In this document: piece after piece, positions 33,910 through 44,797 of the stretch
Position numbering within the stretch: the first letter of the stretch is position 1
Layout: every line of letters starts with the position of its first letter
Source of the DNA: Ceratothoa steindachneri
Taxonomy: Eukaryota; Arthropoda; Malacostraca; Isopoda; Cymothoidae
NCBI GenBank assembly: GCA_963969495.1
Contig: OZ018322.1
Coordinates: 157,882,848-157,946,847 of the forward strand
Reading direction: 5' to 3'
Length of the DNA stretch: 64,000 bases
Notes under the pieces: generated by a model
What the model saw: the letters and a program-made list of their open reading frames with translations, nothing else
What the model was told of the DNA's origin: nothing
The model's database searches: none
Made by a program: the position numbers and the translations under genes

Positions 33910-35275
33910 CAGATTAGTCTTGTTCTGGCGTGCCGTTAGTGGCTACCTCGCTTGCTCCTACTTCGATTTCAGCTTGGACTGTTGAAATAACCTCTTTATG
34001 GTTGCTCTCCACTTGGGTTACTTCGCTCTCCATAACTTTTGTGCGCTGTTGCATTTTTTCCTGAGCCTCGGGTATCTTAAATCTGTTGAGTTGGGAATCT
34101 GTGTCTCCGACTTGCTCGTTGATTTTTTCTGTGGTTTGGTTGGTCGGTTGCTGCAAGCTTGTATCTTACATTCAAAATATCCGCCTATGAGGGGTTCTCG
34201 GGAAACCACATCTGTTCGAGCCCATTATTCGTCAGCATGAAATTCAATTCCTATGAGTATGATCCAGAATTAGCGACGTTTAACACATTTGCATGCAAGA
34301 TGCATGCCAGGATGTTTAAATATACGCCCTGTTTGATTTCTATTATGTTTTGCGTTGGATGCCTCTATTGCGCTGTAACATTAAAGACCTTACCAAAAGT
34401 GAGATTTTGCTCTTCTTCCTCCATACTTGTCTTCTCCTATTTTTTGTTTTAGATAAATTTATGTTTCCTTGGGCAGGCCATCGCCATGGTATGGTGACTT
34501 CCCTTGCAATTCAAAAACTTCTTAGTTTAAGAGTCACACTCGTGCTACGTATGGGTTTTGCTACTACATTCTGAACACTACTTGATATCTTTCAGAGAGC
34601 AGTCTCGAGTTAGATGCTTTTCTAACGAGAAGCAGTTAAAACACGTTTGAACGCTGGCAAAGTCGCCACTTTTCATTTTTTTGGCTGTAATTTTTAAGCA
34701 AAACGCTAATAAACTCGTCTCCTTTCTGCTATATCAGTTTTCAGGGAGATAACTTTAAATACATGTGTATATTCTGTACCGTTTTTTCAGTTAGAGAACT
34801 TTATTACATCTTTTACTTTGGCCCATCTCTGAGTCCGCTTGATATCTTCTTTTATTTTATCGGCCTTGTGTTAGCCATTTCAGGGATCAATTTGCCGACA
34901 CTAGACATCATTTCTGGTCTCGATTTTGGGAGAAATTACCTCTAAAAAAGATGGGTATCGTTCAAGAAGAAGCAATCCTGTCTACGTTTTTGGCATTTTA
35001 ACAATTGGCAATGTGAGAGTTCGAGTAGTCCAATACGCAAACAAGCATTAAAACGAGTTCCCCGTGTATGTTCTTAAATATAGAGGTCAAATCAAGTTTT
35101 TGCGCGCCCTTCCGGACAGAGAAAGGGACCCGTTTAGGCGAGTCCATCGATGTGCTAGCCAATCTTCTTCTTCTTGGGTTTCTTAATCGACTAAGAAGGA
35201 GGAAAGGAAAAGAAAAACAGGCTAGAGGTACTCGTAGATAAATTGATAAGGGTGCTGCTATATCAGCTTAACTAA
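33910..35275 (-). pseudogene. J1 LINE copy A, ORF1 (zinc-knuckle nucleic-acid-binding protein)
   Basis: Minus-strand ORF1 upstream of copy A ORF2. A CCHC knuckle CFNCFSLEKHLTRDC is intact at 34599-34643, with Cys-x2-Cys-x5-His-x4-Cys spacing that also occurs in copy B. The C-terminal end is a Gln/Glu-rich stretch (33914-34156, containing LNRFKIPEAQEKMQQ and ending in TNGTPEQD). The DNA aligns with copy B at 36870-38280, for example GGGGTTCTCGG(G/A)AAA at 34191 and 37251. ORF1 proteins of this type coat the element RNA. The left limit near 35275 is where sequence like the 5' region of copy B ends. Confidence 0.7.
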
Positions 35276-35299
35276 AAGGCTTATTAATCTTGAGGCCAA

Positions 35300-36660
35300 G
35301 CACTTTTCCATTGTTCCCGTATCGTTACCTTGTATCATCTACTTGCACTCTGGCGGTATTTCGTCTGTCTAGTGGGATAATCGAAAATTTGCCGCATTTG
35401 GGCGTATCCTCGACTTGCCGGCATGTTTATTTATGTTAGCGATCTCGGCCACCGTGATCATATCCACAGTTTTGGCATGCCTCTATGAGCTATTTGCTAC
35501 TAATTTTATGTCGTTTGCTAGTTGTATATACTTAGTAGATATATTGATACTGCTAGGAAAGTCCATCATGAATATACTCTAGAGTGTTGAACTTATGCAA
35601 CCCCCTTGAGGGACCTCCTGGAGGAGGTCACTGAAGCACTTTGATAAGGTTGCAGGTAGCCCTAATCTTCTGATCCTGAATTGTAGGCCGATCCTCCAAA
35701 CTTTATCAAACGCTTTTTGTTCATCCCTAAGTACTATATCTGTATAGTTCTTTTTAAATTTGTCTTTGGGCACAGTCTTAACTAAAACGGCCAAGGCTGT
35801 TTCATTACTTCTATTTTTCTGAACCCCTCTTGGTGGCTCAGTCTCTGCGATTTTCTTCTAGGTGCTTTTATCAATCTGTCTAACAGTTTCGCCAGAGTTT
35901 CCAGTAATGTTATTTGTGTGAAGTATCCTGAAATATTAGAAGGTTTGCTGGGTTTAGGTTCGGAATATTATTTTTCCTCTTTTCAATTTGTCAAGCAAAT
36001 TTCCTGCACTAAGTATGGAATTGGATAGCGATACTATTTTATCCAATAAATAGTCCGGCATTGGGATCAGATTCTCCCTAGTTAGCTCTGACTCAACGGG
36101 AGCTCTTTGTTTGGTAGCAGAGATTGTTATTTTTAATTCTTGCAGTGTAATTGGCTCAATTCCTTCTTCTTCTAGGATTGTTGGTGGTGTATTTTTCATG
36201 TCCCCAACATTTTTATTTTTTTCCCGACTTGTTAAAGTATCTAGTGCAACCCGAGGCCCTACTGCGAGCATTCAGATTATCCCCATGAAAATTGCCTGGT
36301 CTTTATTCCGAATACTTCCAAGAAATTAGGGACAGACAAAGGTCCCTACCTAGAGGTTGTTAACCAGTCGCGATGGAAATATTTTTAGTGTAAGTTCTTA
36401 TGCTTACCTCAAAGTAAGCTTCGTCCATATGTTTGAGTTGCTTGAAGTTTACTTCTTTTCTTAATGCTATTGTTACTACATCATAATTTAAGTCATTACC
36501 AGTTTTCGTTATGATGTTGCAGTTGTATATATTGATTTTATTTGCTACTGGGTAATATTTATTTCGTCTAGTAGCAGGATTATTTCCGAATCTTGTTTCT
36601 GTATGAATTAATAAGAGAGAAAGTCTTCTCGTTTCAATCTGCGACATCATGGTTAATTAT
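35300..36660 (-). pseudogene. J1 LINE copy B, ORF2 (endonuclease remnant, RT fingers and palm)
   Basis: Minus strand. The endonuclease remnant is DLNYDVVTIALRKEVNFKQL (36360-36650). The RT approach is seen in ITLQELKITISATKQ..ENLIPMPDYLLDKIVSLSNSIL (35954-36271). The RT palm starts with IVLRDEQKAFDKVWRIGLQF and continues to LLQEVPQGGCISSTL (35579-35794), where the PQGG Gln is intact, unlike copies at 1 and 43187. The catalytic block reads KYIQLANDIKLV (LAND at 35510-35521), so the first Asp is Asn. The frame ends near 35350, close to the 5' end of copy A, so the two elements sit head to tail on the minus strand. Confidence 0.82.
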
Positions 36661-36869
36661 TTTAATTTTTATGATGCGGGTCATATTTCGGTCTTTTTTC
36701 TTCGGGGCTTGATCTTCTTAGGCTTTGTGTGTCTTTTATTCGATTGGTGACTTGATGTCCAGCTTCTTTTCTTCTAAAACTCCTCTTTTTTAACCGTGTC
36801 ACAACGATCTTGGGGATTTTCTAGATTCCCTCTTGCTATTATTTTATAGACCTCTCTGTCTGAATACGG

Positions 36870-38080
36870 GCCTTTAAACTCGTATGTCTTGTATAAGTTC
36901 GTTATTATTCTGTCTGAAGGGTCTCTCTGCTGAGGTGAAAAGTTTTAAGGCAAAAACTTGTCTTTCATCGTCTTTCTTTTCACTTGCCAGGAGATTAGGC
37001 TTTGTGCTCACTTCATCTGGTTCTACTTCTTGGGGGATTTGGTTAGTTTCTTTACATTTCCTGTCAATCGGGGTGTTATCGACTTCCATCGTTTCTTTTT
37101 GGATCAGCTGTATCTTCTCTTGGGTCTTGGGTCGCTTGAATCTGCCGGTTTGGGCTCCCAATCTTTCTCTAGTCATGCCGTTTTCTAATGTTTCTGGCTT
37201 GTTCTGATATTTAAGGCATTTATTGGATGATAAGTTTGTGCGTTGAAGGGGGGTTCTCGGAAAATCACATCTCCTCCAGCCCTTTGTTCTTTAACATTTA
37301 TTTCAACTCCTTTGAGTATGAACTTGGCTTAGCCACATTCAGTACGTGAGCGTTCAAAATCCATGCTAAAATATTAAACGATTCTCCTTGCTTGCACTCT
37401 TTAATGTTTTTCGTTGGTTGCATCTTGCTAGCCGTGGTCTTAGCGACTTTAGCAAAGGTAAGGTTTTGCCTTTCTTCTTCATCTCTGGACTTTTATTTCT
37501 TCCTTCTATCTATGATTTCTCGTTTCAATGCGCAGGCCATTGCCATAGGGCGGTGAATTCCGCTGTAGTTCAGGCAGCTTTTTTTACTTGTGTATGCAAC
37601 TGCGCTAAGTGTGATTTTTCCCGCTACTTTCGAGAGACGATTTAATATCTTTTTGTGGGCAATCTCTTGGGATGTGTTTTTTCAATGCGAGGCAATTAAA
37701 GCAAGTCTACACGCTAACAAAATTATGCTTTTGATTTGCTCGAGTTATTTTTAAGTTAAAGGCAATTAGGTTGGTCTCTTCGGTCTGCCTTGCTATGCTG
37801 GTTACGCAAAATATTATTTTAAATACTTGTGAGTTGTTGCTCTGTTTGATGAATTTGATTACCTCTTTAATTTGTGCCCAGTTCTGAGCCCTTCTATATC
37901 TCTTCCTTTATCTCATCTGCATTGAGATCTTTAATCCAAGAGTCTATTTGCCAGCAATAAATCCATTTTTGTTCTTCAATCTGAGTTGGTACCTTTGCTT
38001 CTACTTTGAAGTTTTCTAGTTGTTCCGATGCTCTCTCCGATAGTAATTTATCAACGTATTTTTTGTTTGGACACATTTGT
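36870..38080 (-). pseudogene. J1 LINE copy B, ORF1
   Basis: Minus-strand ORF1 fragments. The N-terminal part is MCPNKKYVDKLLSERASEQL followed by a charged stretch ending NADEIKEEI (37894-38076). A CCHC knuckle CFNCLALKKHIPRDC lies at 37659-37703 with the same Cys-x2-Cys-x5-His-x4-Cys spacing as copy A. The C-terminal Lys/Glu/Gln-rich end is at 36874-37176 (GRFKRPKTQEKIQLIQKETM). Stops and frameshifts separate the three. The role is RNA binding and chaperoning for the LINE. Confidence 0.72.
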
Positions 38081-38880
38081 TAGATTTGGAGTAATCTAAT
38101 AATCTCACCAAGATGACACCTGGTTCGCCGTAAATCAATCGGAATAAAGTAGTTCTGTTGGATTTTTGTGCGTCGTTCCGGATGCGGAAAAACGAAGAAA
38201 GCGATTAAAAAAGGAAGGAGGAAGAGAGGGAGGCTGAAGGTAATAAAATTGCTGTTTTATCTGGTTATTTACCTGGATTATTCAGCTTGACAGTCCGTTT
38301 GCTTGCCTGCCTTATCACCTAACCCTAGAAGTTTTCTCCCACTAGTTCGAGACCGCCGCTTACACGGATTTAACCCGTCTCAGACTAAGCTTCAACCTGC
38401 GCTGGGTTAGCCGGCCTGTTCAGGTAAGGCTCTTGCTCGAGAAGTTACTTCTGGAGACTTTTGAGCTTCCCTAACTGACTCACCCTAAATAGGATGGATA
38501 GGTAGGGAAGATTCATCCTTGTACTTTGACCAGTCAAAGTCCTGTCAGAAGGTCACTGTCTCCTCAGTACTTCTTCTTCAGAAAAACGATAAATGTGGCT
38601 TCGAAGAATTTGAATGTCAGGAATGCTTGCGTGAAAATCTTCAGTAGAAAGAATTCCAATATCTGCCGTCCATTTAACCATGATTGGTAAATTTTGTAGC
38701 GCGTATATTTGAAAAACCGGCTAACATTAGTTTACCCGTAAAAATTTCTTTAACTATGATTGTTCAATTTTGTATCCCTTATGTTCCAGTAGAAAAAGTG
38801 TATATATAGTGTACTAAGTATCCTGTAAATCGTTCCAGGTTTCAAACAAACCTTTAAAAGTACCAGCTGCAGACGCGGCA
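38081..38880 (-). other. 5' region of J1 LINE copy B and spacer
   Basis: Non-coding sequence upstream (on the minus strand) of copy B ORF1. The first ~200 bp resemble 35100-35275 upstream of copy A, which suggests a shared 5' UTR. Two imperfect ~70-bp direct repeats near 38675-38800 share TAAC(C/T)ATGATTG and AATTTTGTA. Confidence 0.4.
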
Positions 38881-38889
38881 GGCACTTTA

Positions 38890-39400
38890 CCCAATTTCTA
38901 GACAACAATGATGCTAATGAATAAAATAATACATAAAAACAATAATAAAAAAGGTAGTGGACAATTAATTAATAATTATGAATTTATAAATAATGATAGT
39001 AAAAAGAACCGAACTGGACAAAAGATTAAAAATAAAAAGATCCATAGTGGACAAATAAAAAACAATAAATATTATACAGCGACCAGCTTGTTAAATTCAC
39101 CAAAGATAATTTTCATCGAATAAAAGGCTTGAAAGCTTGACTCAGTTTCTTAGAATCAATGTAGAGACATGATGAAGAAAAGAAGCAAAAAGACTGAGGT
39201 TACCAGACAACCTTATACTAACTCTCTCACTCTATAAACACATTTTTCTCTCTTTACTTCTACTTCATACACAATTTCCTCTCGTAGATCATCGTTGGTC
39301 GTTGATCATTCCATTTCGACTGCTACTTTTGGTAGACTTCACTTGCACTTATTATAGCAAAGTTGTACTTCATCCATCTTCGGAATTCTCCACTAAGATT
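38890..39400 (+). repeat. Isolated 3' tail of a fifth J1 LINE copy
   Basis: Aligns with the tail of the plus copy at 43926-44660: A-rich DNA with spaced GATCC(G/A)(A)AGTGGACAA words (38951, 39004, 39039), then CTCTCTCACTCTATAA..CACATTTTTC at about 39220-39250 (44531 in the other copy), then ATCATCGTTGGTCGTTGATC at about 39290 (44602). Only the 3' UTR is present, as expected for an extremely 5'-truncated LINE insertion. Confidence 0.72.
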
Positions 39401-39991
39401 AGTAGAAGAAGAAAATTTGCGTAATTTGAATAGCGCGAGTTTCGGATAAAAAGAAATCATCTAGTCTTTCATATGACCATGCGCGTACGCGGGAGAGGGA
39501 GAAAGAGAGAGAAAGCACGCGCCTTTGAGTGATTCCAGGAGCTTCTGAAAACTCCCGTTGCGTATTTGCCTGTTCCCATCATAGCAGCACATCTCTCTTT
39601 CTGATAACCTTTGTGCCACTTAAGGTTTGTAGAAGAGCCACTTATCTCTGACGTGTCTGAGCCCCGAAAAAATGGTTCCGCATGGGGCAGGAAGGAGATG
39701 GCTACACTCTGGGGCTGGGTGGTCAAGGGGGGTAGGAGGACCCTGTCAGACATTTTATTTATGTAGGGCAGAAAGGGTTAATCAGAAAATATTCAGGTAC
39801 ACGCCTCCGAGATAAGGGCCTGTTAGGTTTGCAAGAGGAGCCTCCGCAGTTGAAGCCTTCATGGACGAGAAACGTGTCCTGCTCTGAGGCAAGAAGCGAT
39901 GTCAGAATCTAACGCGTGAAAAATCGTTTAAAGTATTTTCCTCCTAGATGGAAATAGCACCTGTAAGCTTAAAGAACAGGTCTAGGGATAT
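39401..39991. other. Spacer or 5' UTR upstream of J1 LINE copy C
   Basis: GC-richer than its surroundings, with a GAGAGGGAGAAAGAGAGAGA tract near 39489. The 94-residue minus frame at 39469-39753 shows no family motif. Position and composition are compatible with the 5' UTR of copy C, but I cannot prove it. Confidence 0.35.
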
Positions 39992-41225
39992 ATGAATTTT
40001 TGTGGCTTGAATCAGAATTTGGAAAACTTGCCCACGGAAAAGACACAAGAAAAACTCGATGAGATCGGCAACATACCAAAGGTTTCCCCGCACGTCTCAG
40101 CAAAGAGATCAATTATATGTCCGCGTATTGACTCTTACGTTGAAACCCGATTTGCTGAAGAAATCAAAAAGGAAGTCAAGGATAAAGAAACTTGGGCAAA
40201 GATCGATGAAGCCATTATATTTAAATTTGCGAACGTAAAGAACACTCACATTTATTCAAGGTGACATTTCAGAAGATAGAGATGTCTGGAAAAGAAGCAG
40301 AAAACGGGTTGTTTATGTTTAACTCAAATGTCTCCGCCAGCTGTATTAAAAGAGTAGTAATTGTCCCGCTTCAGTTCTATTGTCCATGCTATGCTATGGA
40401 TAAACACGCCACAAATGTTTGTAAAGCAAAGGCGAAGGTAGCTTCTAATGCACGGGATCTGATCACACCTGGAGGAATTGCACGAATCTAAATAAAAAAT
40501 GTCTTAACTGTGGCAATTCCCACCACAAATTGTCGATGAAATACCTAATTAAAAAAACTTTCATCACAGACAAGAAAAAGGCGATGACGAAGAGATAAAC
40601 AAAAAGGCTACTACTACGTATGTACATGAGACGAAAAAACTGAGCAGGAGAAGCCTATGTTGCAAATTGACCAAAGTATGAGACAAGATATTATAATGTG
40701 TATTATCATGCCAATTTCACAAACATCACAAAACTGGGTAACTATGCTACAGAGTTTAATAAAATCTTGGTTCAAAATTGTCTCAAACTGATGCGGTTTC
40801 CTGACAACCCACCTTCAGGGGACATATTCTACACCCAACTTAAAAGCATGACGCAACCGGTATCGAGGCCTCAATCAGCCTCAATCGTCCCTCGCCTTCA
40901 AAAGCAAGATCGAACCGAAGACCAGGAATCTAAAATGTAAACGAGCGACCTACCAGGAGAAATTGCTGCATAAAAAGATATCCAAATTCCGGAAGTGGCC
41001 AAAAAAACTGCCTCGCCCAATAAATCATTCCAGAACACTCTGGACCTATGCATAAAGATTTATAGCTCGCCATCTGCACCCATATCGAGGAAATCCAAGG
41101 TTGCGACCTTGATTCAAGGTATTTCAAAGGAAAATATAAGTGGGATTTCGACGCGGACATCGCAGAAGAGGAATTGTTACATGCATTCAGACGAGGCCTA
41201 TTCGAATTTGTTCTGAGTCCTGCTT
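39992..41225 (+). pseudogene. J1 LINE copy C, ORF1
   Basis: Plus-strand ORF1 of the nearly full-length copy. The N-terminal frame (39992-40264) is helical and charged (TEKTQEKLDEIGNIPK; EIKKEVKDKETWAKIDEA). A degraded knuckle region follows at 40375-40550: CYAMDKHATNVCKAKAK keeps Cys-x5-His-x4-Cys while the first Cys of the usual set is Tyr. The next frame gives NKKCLNCGNSHHKLSMKY, a second knuckle. The C-terminal region (40698-41216) is Ser/Lys-rich and broken by stops. The predicted role is RNA binding in the LINE ribonucleoprotein. Confidence 0.78.
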
Positions 41226-41469
41226 CATCTTAAATTAGGATCAATTCATGAAAAAAAATCGGGTAGGATAAGTTCGTTTTTACGAGATAGAAAAGCTAAA
41301 GTCAAGCAACCTAATAATAATTTTAATTACGGCTGCTTGTACTTAATACATCAGGAGTTTAATCAGGTTATCGATCCAAAAGGAGGACATATAACATTGT
41401 TCTCATATCGGAGCATTCCTTAACCGACGAAAACCAGTACATAAAAAATATAAAACTATGAAGTGTTGA

Positions 41470-43925
41470 TGGCTAGCCAGTCGAAAGATAGGTAAGATGG
41501 AGTAGCCATTGCCATCAGAAAGGCGCTCAAGCTTAATAAGGTGCAGGATTTGGAAGAATCTTATCTAGCATTAAGATAACCTGATAGGGGGGAGGGCGGA
41601 TACCAACTACCCAGGAGTGTATATCTTCCGATCCCTAATTTCCTGCAGCTCTTCAGGAGAGAATCCTCAAGAATCTTGATCGAAGATTTAAACGCCTGCT
41701 CTAGAGAAGCTGTTTATACTACACCGTTCAACGAAGCTGGTAACTCACTGATCCTTGTAATTAAGAAAGGCATAGTACAGAGAGAAGGAATTGACTTGGC
41801 CACTTTCCACACGGAAAGATCTTCGACCACACAGAATATAGTGTTAACGAATCCAAACTTCTCTCTGAATCAAGTGACCCTTCCAAGCCCTTTCTCCCCA
41901 TCAGACCATATTAGCATGGTCACCCATATCTCTACCTTCCAGATCGAAATACAAATTTCTAAATGCCGTAGCTTGCAGAGAACCAACTGGGACACATACC
42001 GTGAACATTTGCAACATGTGCAGATTGACTAACTAGAAGGAGCTCTACTGGAAGAAATCAACGAAAACCTCGAACATCTTATGTCAAATTTTCAGACTGA
42101 CCATCTTGCTGTCCCTTGGACGGAGCACAAAGTTCTCCCGGCTTTAAGATAGTACCTTTAGATTCAAGAAAAGATAAATCCACAGGAGGCAGTTATCTAC
42201 AACATAAATTTATAGAGGAACATTGCTTGTCGAGAAATTAAGAGAAAAAATGGACGCAATGATAGCTAATATTGATGTAGAAGGGGATCCAAGAAAACCT
42301 TGGACAAAAAAGAAAAGTTTGCAGGAATTCACCAAGAGTCGAATGAAAAAAAAAGTTAATGGCGTGGAATTCACGGAAGACTAAGACATCAAGCGGGAAT
42401 TCAGAAGATACTGCCCAAATCGTTTTCGTATTAGTGATGAGGAGAAAAAACTTTTTGATGCAAGGTAGGAGCAGCAAAGTCGTTTTTAAGAATTCAAGAG
42501 ATGGGAGTTGATATTACACTGCACCATTTCGTGGGCCAGTCACGTGGCCTAGGAGTAGAGGGAATGTTCTTTTCTGATGGAGAATTTGAAGGAGCCCTCA
42601 CGAGACTTCAGCAAAAAGCTCCAGGGATAACCGGCGTCGCATTAATGCATCTGATAAACGCTCCTCACAACATCAATGGAGCTCTATTAAAGATACTTAA
42701 TGCCTGACTGAATGTGGGTTATTTCCAGGACCACTTTAAAAAAGCCCATATGATATTCAAACCAAAACCTCGCAAGCTACAACAAGAGATAAAGCAGCTA
42801 TGACCTATCTCTCTGCTGGAATTCATAGGTAAATTGCTGGAGAAACTTCTCAACAATAGACTAATTACCCACCTAGAAACCAACGGTCTATATATTAACC
42901 AACAAAACGGCTTCCGGAGGAAACTTATTACCGAAACGATTCTAGTGTTAATCACTGAAAGGATAGCTATCGGGAAGGCAAGAAATGGCAATGTTACGAT
43001 CGTTTTGTGAGATGTGGCCTTGTCCTTTGAAAAATTCTGGCTATCGGGACTGGAAAAGAATATCAGAGAGATGGATATGGAGAAAAACTAATAAGAATCC
43101 ATTGCGATTAAATTGAATATCGAAAGGCATTCGTAAGAGTAAACGCCATTAAAGGGAAACCATTTAGCTTGGAGGCAGGGGTGCCATAGGGAGGGTTGCC
43201 TTAGCCCTACATTATATGCGGTGTATAACGGCGACCTGCCTTAGGCCGACCAAATCGTCGCCCAGTACATCCAGCTGGCGGATGACATCACCCAGGTTAT
43301 CACTAGCTTGCATACAAATCGTGTTGAAATGGCAAATGGGAGAAGTAGGGAAATCGATAACATCAATAACTTCGAAAAATTAACAAAATAAAGACCAATG
43401 TTCATAAGTTCAAGATGTTAACTGTGGGACGCCGTATACAGCAGACGTGCAGCTGCAGGACGAATTTTATGCTTACTCCAGAGGAGGTCGGTTACTTGGA
43501 TATGAAAATAGCCTCGGACGGGTACATTGCCCACTACAAAGAGAAGGTTTCCGCTGCCCCAAGAAAGCTACGGGCTCCCTACCGCTTTAAACAACTTTAG
43601 GCGAGTAAAAAGAGGAAACTCTACACGTTGTTAGTAAGGCTAATCCTTCTGTATCCCGCCATCCCCCTCCATGCTCTGAGCAAAACTACTATCAAGAAAC
43701 ATTGGTTGTTCAAAATAGGGCAATAAGGTGCATTGCCAACTTCATCCTGTGGAACTACATACCATCAGAAGTGTTAAATGAAGCAACGGATAGCGAAACT
43801 TTCAACGTTACCATGGATAGACGAGAAAAAAATATATAGCAGAAGATATATTTAAACATGCCTCAACATGTGCTGCACGAAATTCTACTACTAAATGAAG
43901 ACTTACCGGACTTGAGATTTAAATG
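41470..43925 (+). pseudogene. J1 LINE copy C, ORF2 (AP-type endonuclease, RT, C-terminal domain)
   Basis: Nearly full-length but decayed. The endonuclease keeps GVAIAIRKALKLNKVQDLEE (about 41500), then LIEDLNACSREAVY in the GDFNAHH position, STTQNIVLTNPNFSLNQV, and SPSDHISMVTHIS, the catalytic SDH block (41676-42032). The RT fingers and palm are LLEFIGKLLEKLLNNRL, NQQNGFRRKLITETILVLIT and *DVALSFEKFW (42800-43040). Then come GVP*GG (TAG at 43187-43189) and IQLADDITQVI (LADD at 43275-43286, both Asp kept). The C-terminus continues with PRKLRAPYRFKQL and PAIPLHALSKTTIKKHWLF (43555-43720). Many stops and shifts are present. Same family as copies at 1-971 and 31850-38280. Confidence 0.86.
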
Positions 43926-44660
43926 AGCCTTAAAATGCTGCCAACAACAAAATTACAAGACTTACCTTATTTAACCACGAAATCACAAAAGAATAAATGG
44001 CATATAAAAAACAAGACCAAAAAATCATGATAAGAAGGAAAGAGCCGAAGTGTACAAATTCAATAGGAAAAAGAATAAATAAATAAATAATTAAAGATCC
44101 GATGAGGACATAATTATTGGAATAATAAATAAATACAAGATCTGAAGTGGACAACTCTTTAAACCAAAATAACCAAATTAATAAATAAATACAAAATAAA
44201 TAAATAAAAATAAATAAATAAAGATCTCAAGTGGGAAAAACATTTAATTAATAAAAAAGATGAAAAAAGTCCGAAGTGGACAACTTAATGCTAGTAAAGA
44301 AAAGTAATAAAATATGTAAATAAATAAGTAATAAATTCAATAAAAAGGTACAATACATTTACGTATAACAACCGGCCTAGATATGAATAAAGGACAATAA
44401 AAGAACTGTAAGCAACAACAAGTCTAACACAGTCTACAAGAATACTAGTTCATTAAATGAGTACTAATTATATTGGGAACTTAGAAGCCTGAAGAACTTC
44501 TGAGGGAGCAAAACAACCTGGTACACATATTCTCTCTCTCACTATAATAACACCTTTTCTATCGTTGTATACTACTATCCCCAAAGCTTTCAACCTTTTA
44601 CGATCATTGATCGTTGACCATTCCATTTCTGTTCATTTCCTGAAGATTACCTAACACCGT
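43926..44660 (+). repeat. 3' UTR and A-rich tail of J1 LINE copy C
   Basis: A-rich sequence with a spaced degenerate word AAGATCCGAAGTGGACAAC (near 44096, 44139, 44222, 44269), AATAAATAAATAAAT runs, and the block shared with 38890-39400. These repeated words could be a recognition site in the 3' UTR or a slowly decaying minisatellite. Confidence 0.7.
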
Positions 44661-44769
44661 TGAAAGACGTCTCGGAATAAAACGTCTTTTGCGAATTTTA
44701 TTTCTGGCCTCAGAGTCCCAGTCAAAAAACTTTTGAGAAAAATACAGGAAATACAAGTTGATATTAATA

Positions 44770-44797
44770 GGTATATATATATATTTTTAGATATATA
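44770..44797. repeat. (TA)n remnant, left side of the LTR-element insertion site
   Basis: Imperfect TA repeats ending directly at the TGTAG start of the LTR. Together with the (TA)n on the far side (50033-50094) it shows the element inserted into a (TA)n tract. Flanking ATATA at 44793-44797 and 50033-50037 can be read as a 5-bp target duplication, though in TA repeats this is weak proof. Confidence 0.75.
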
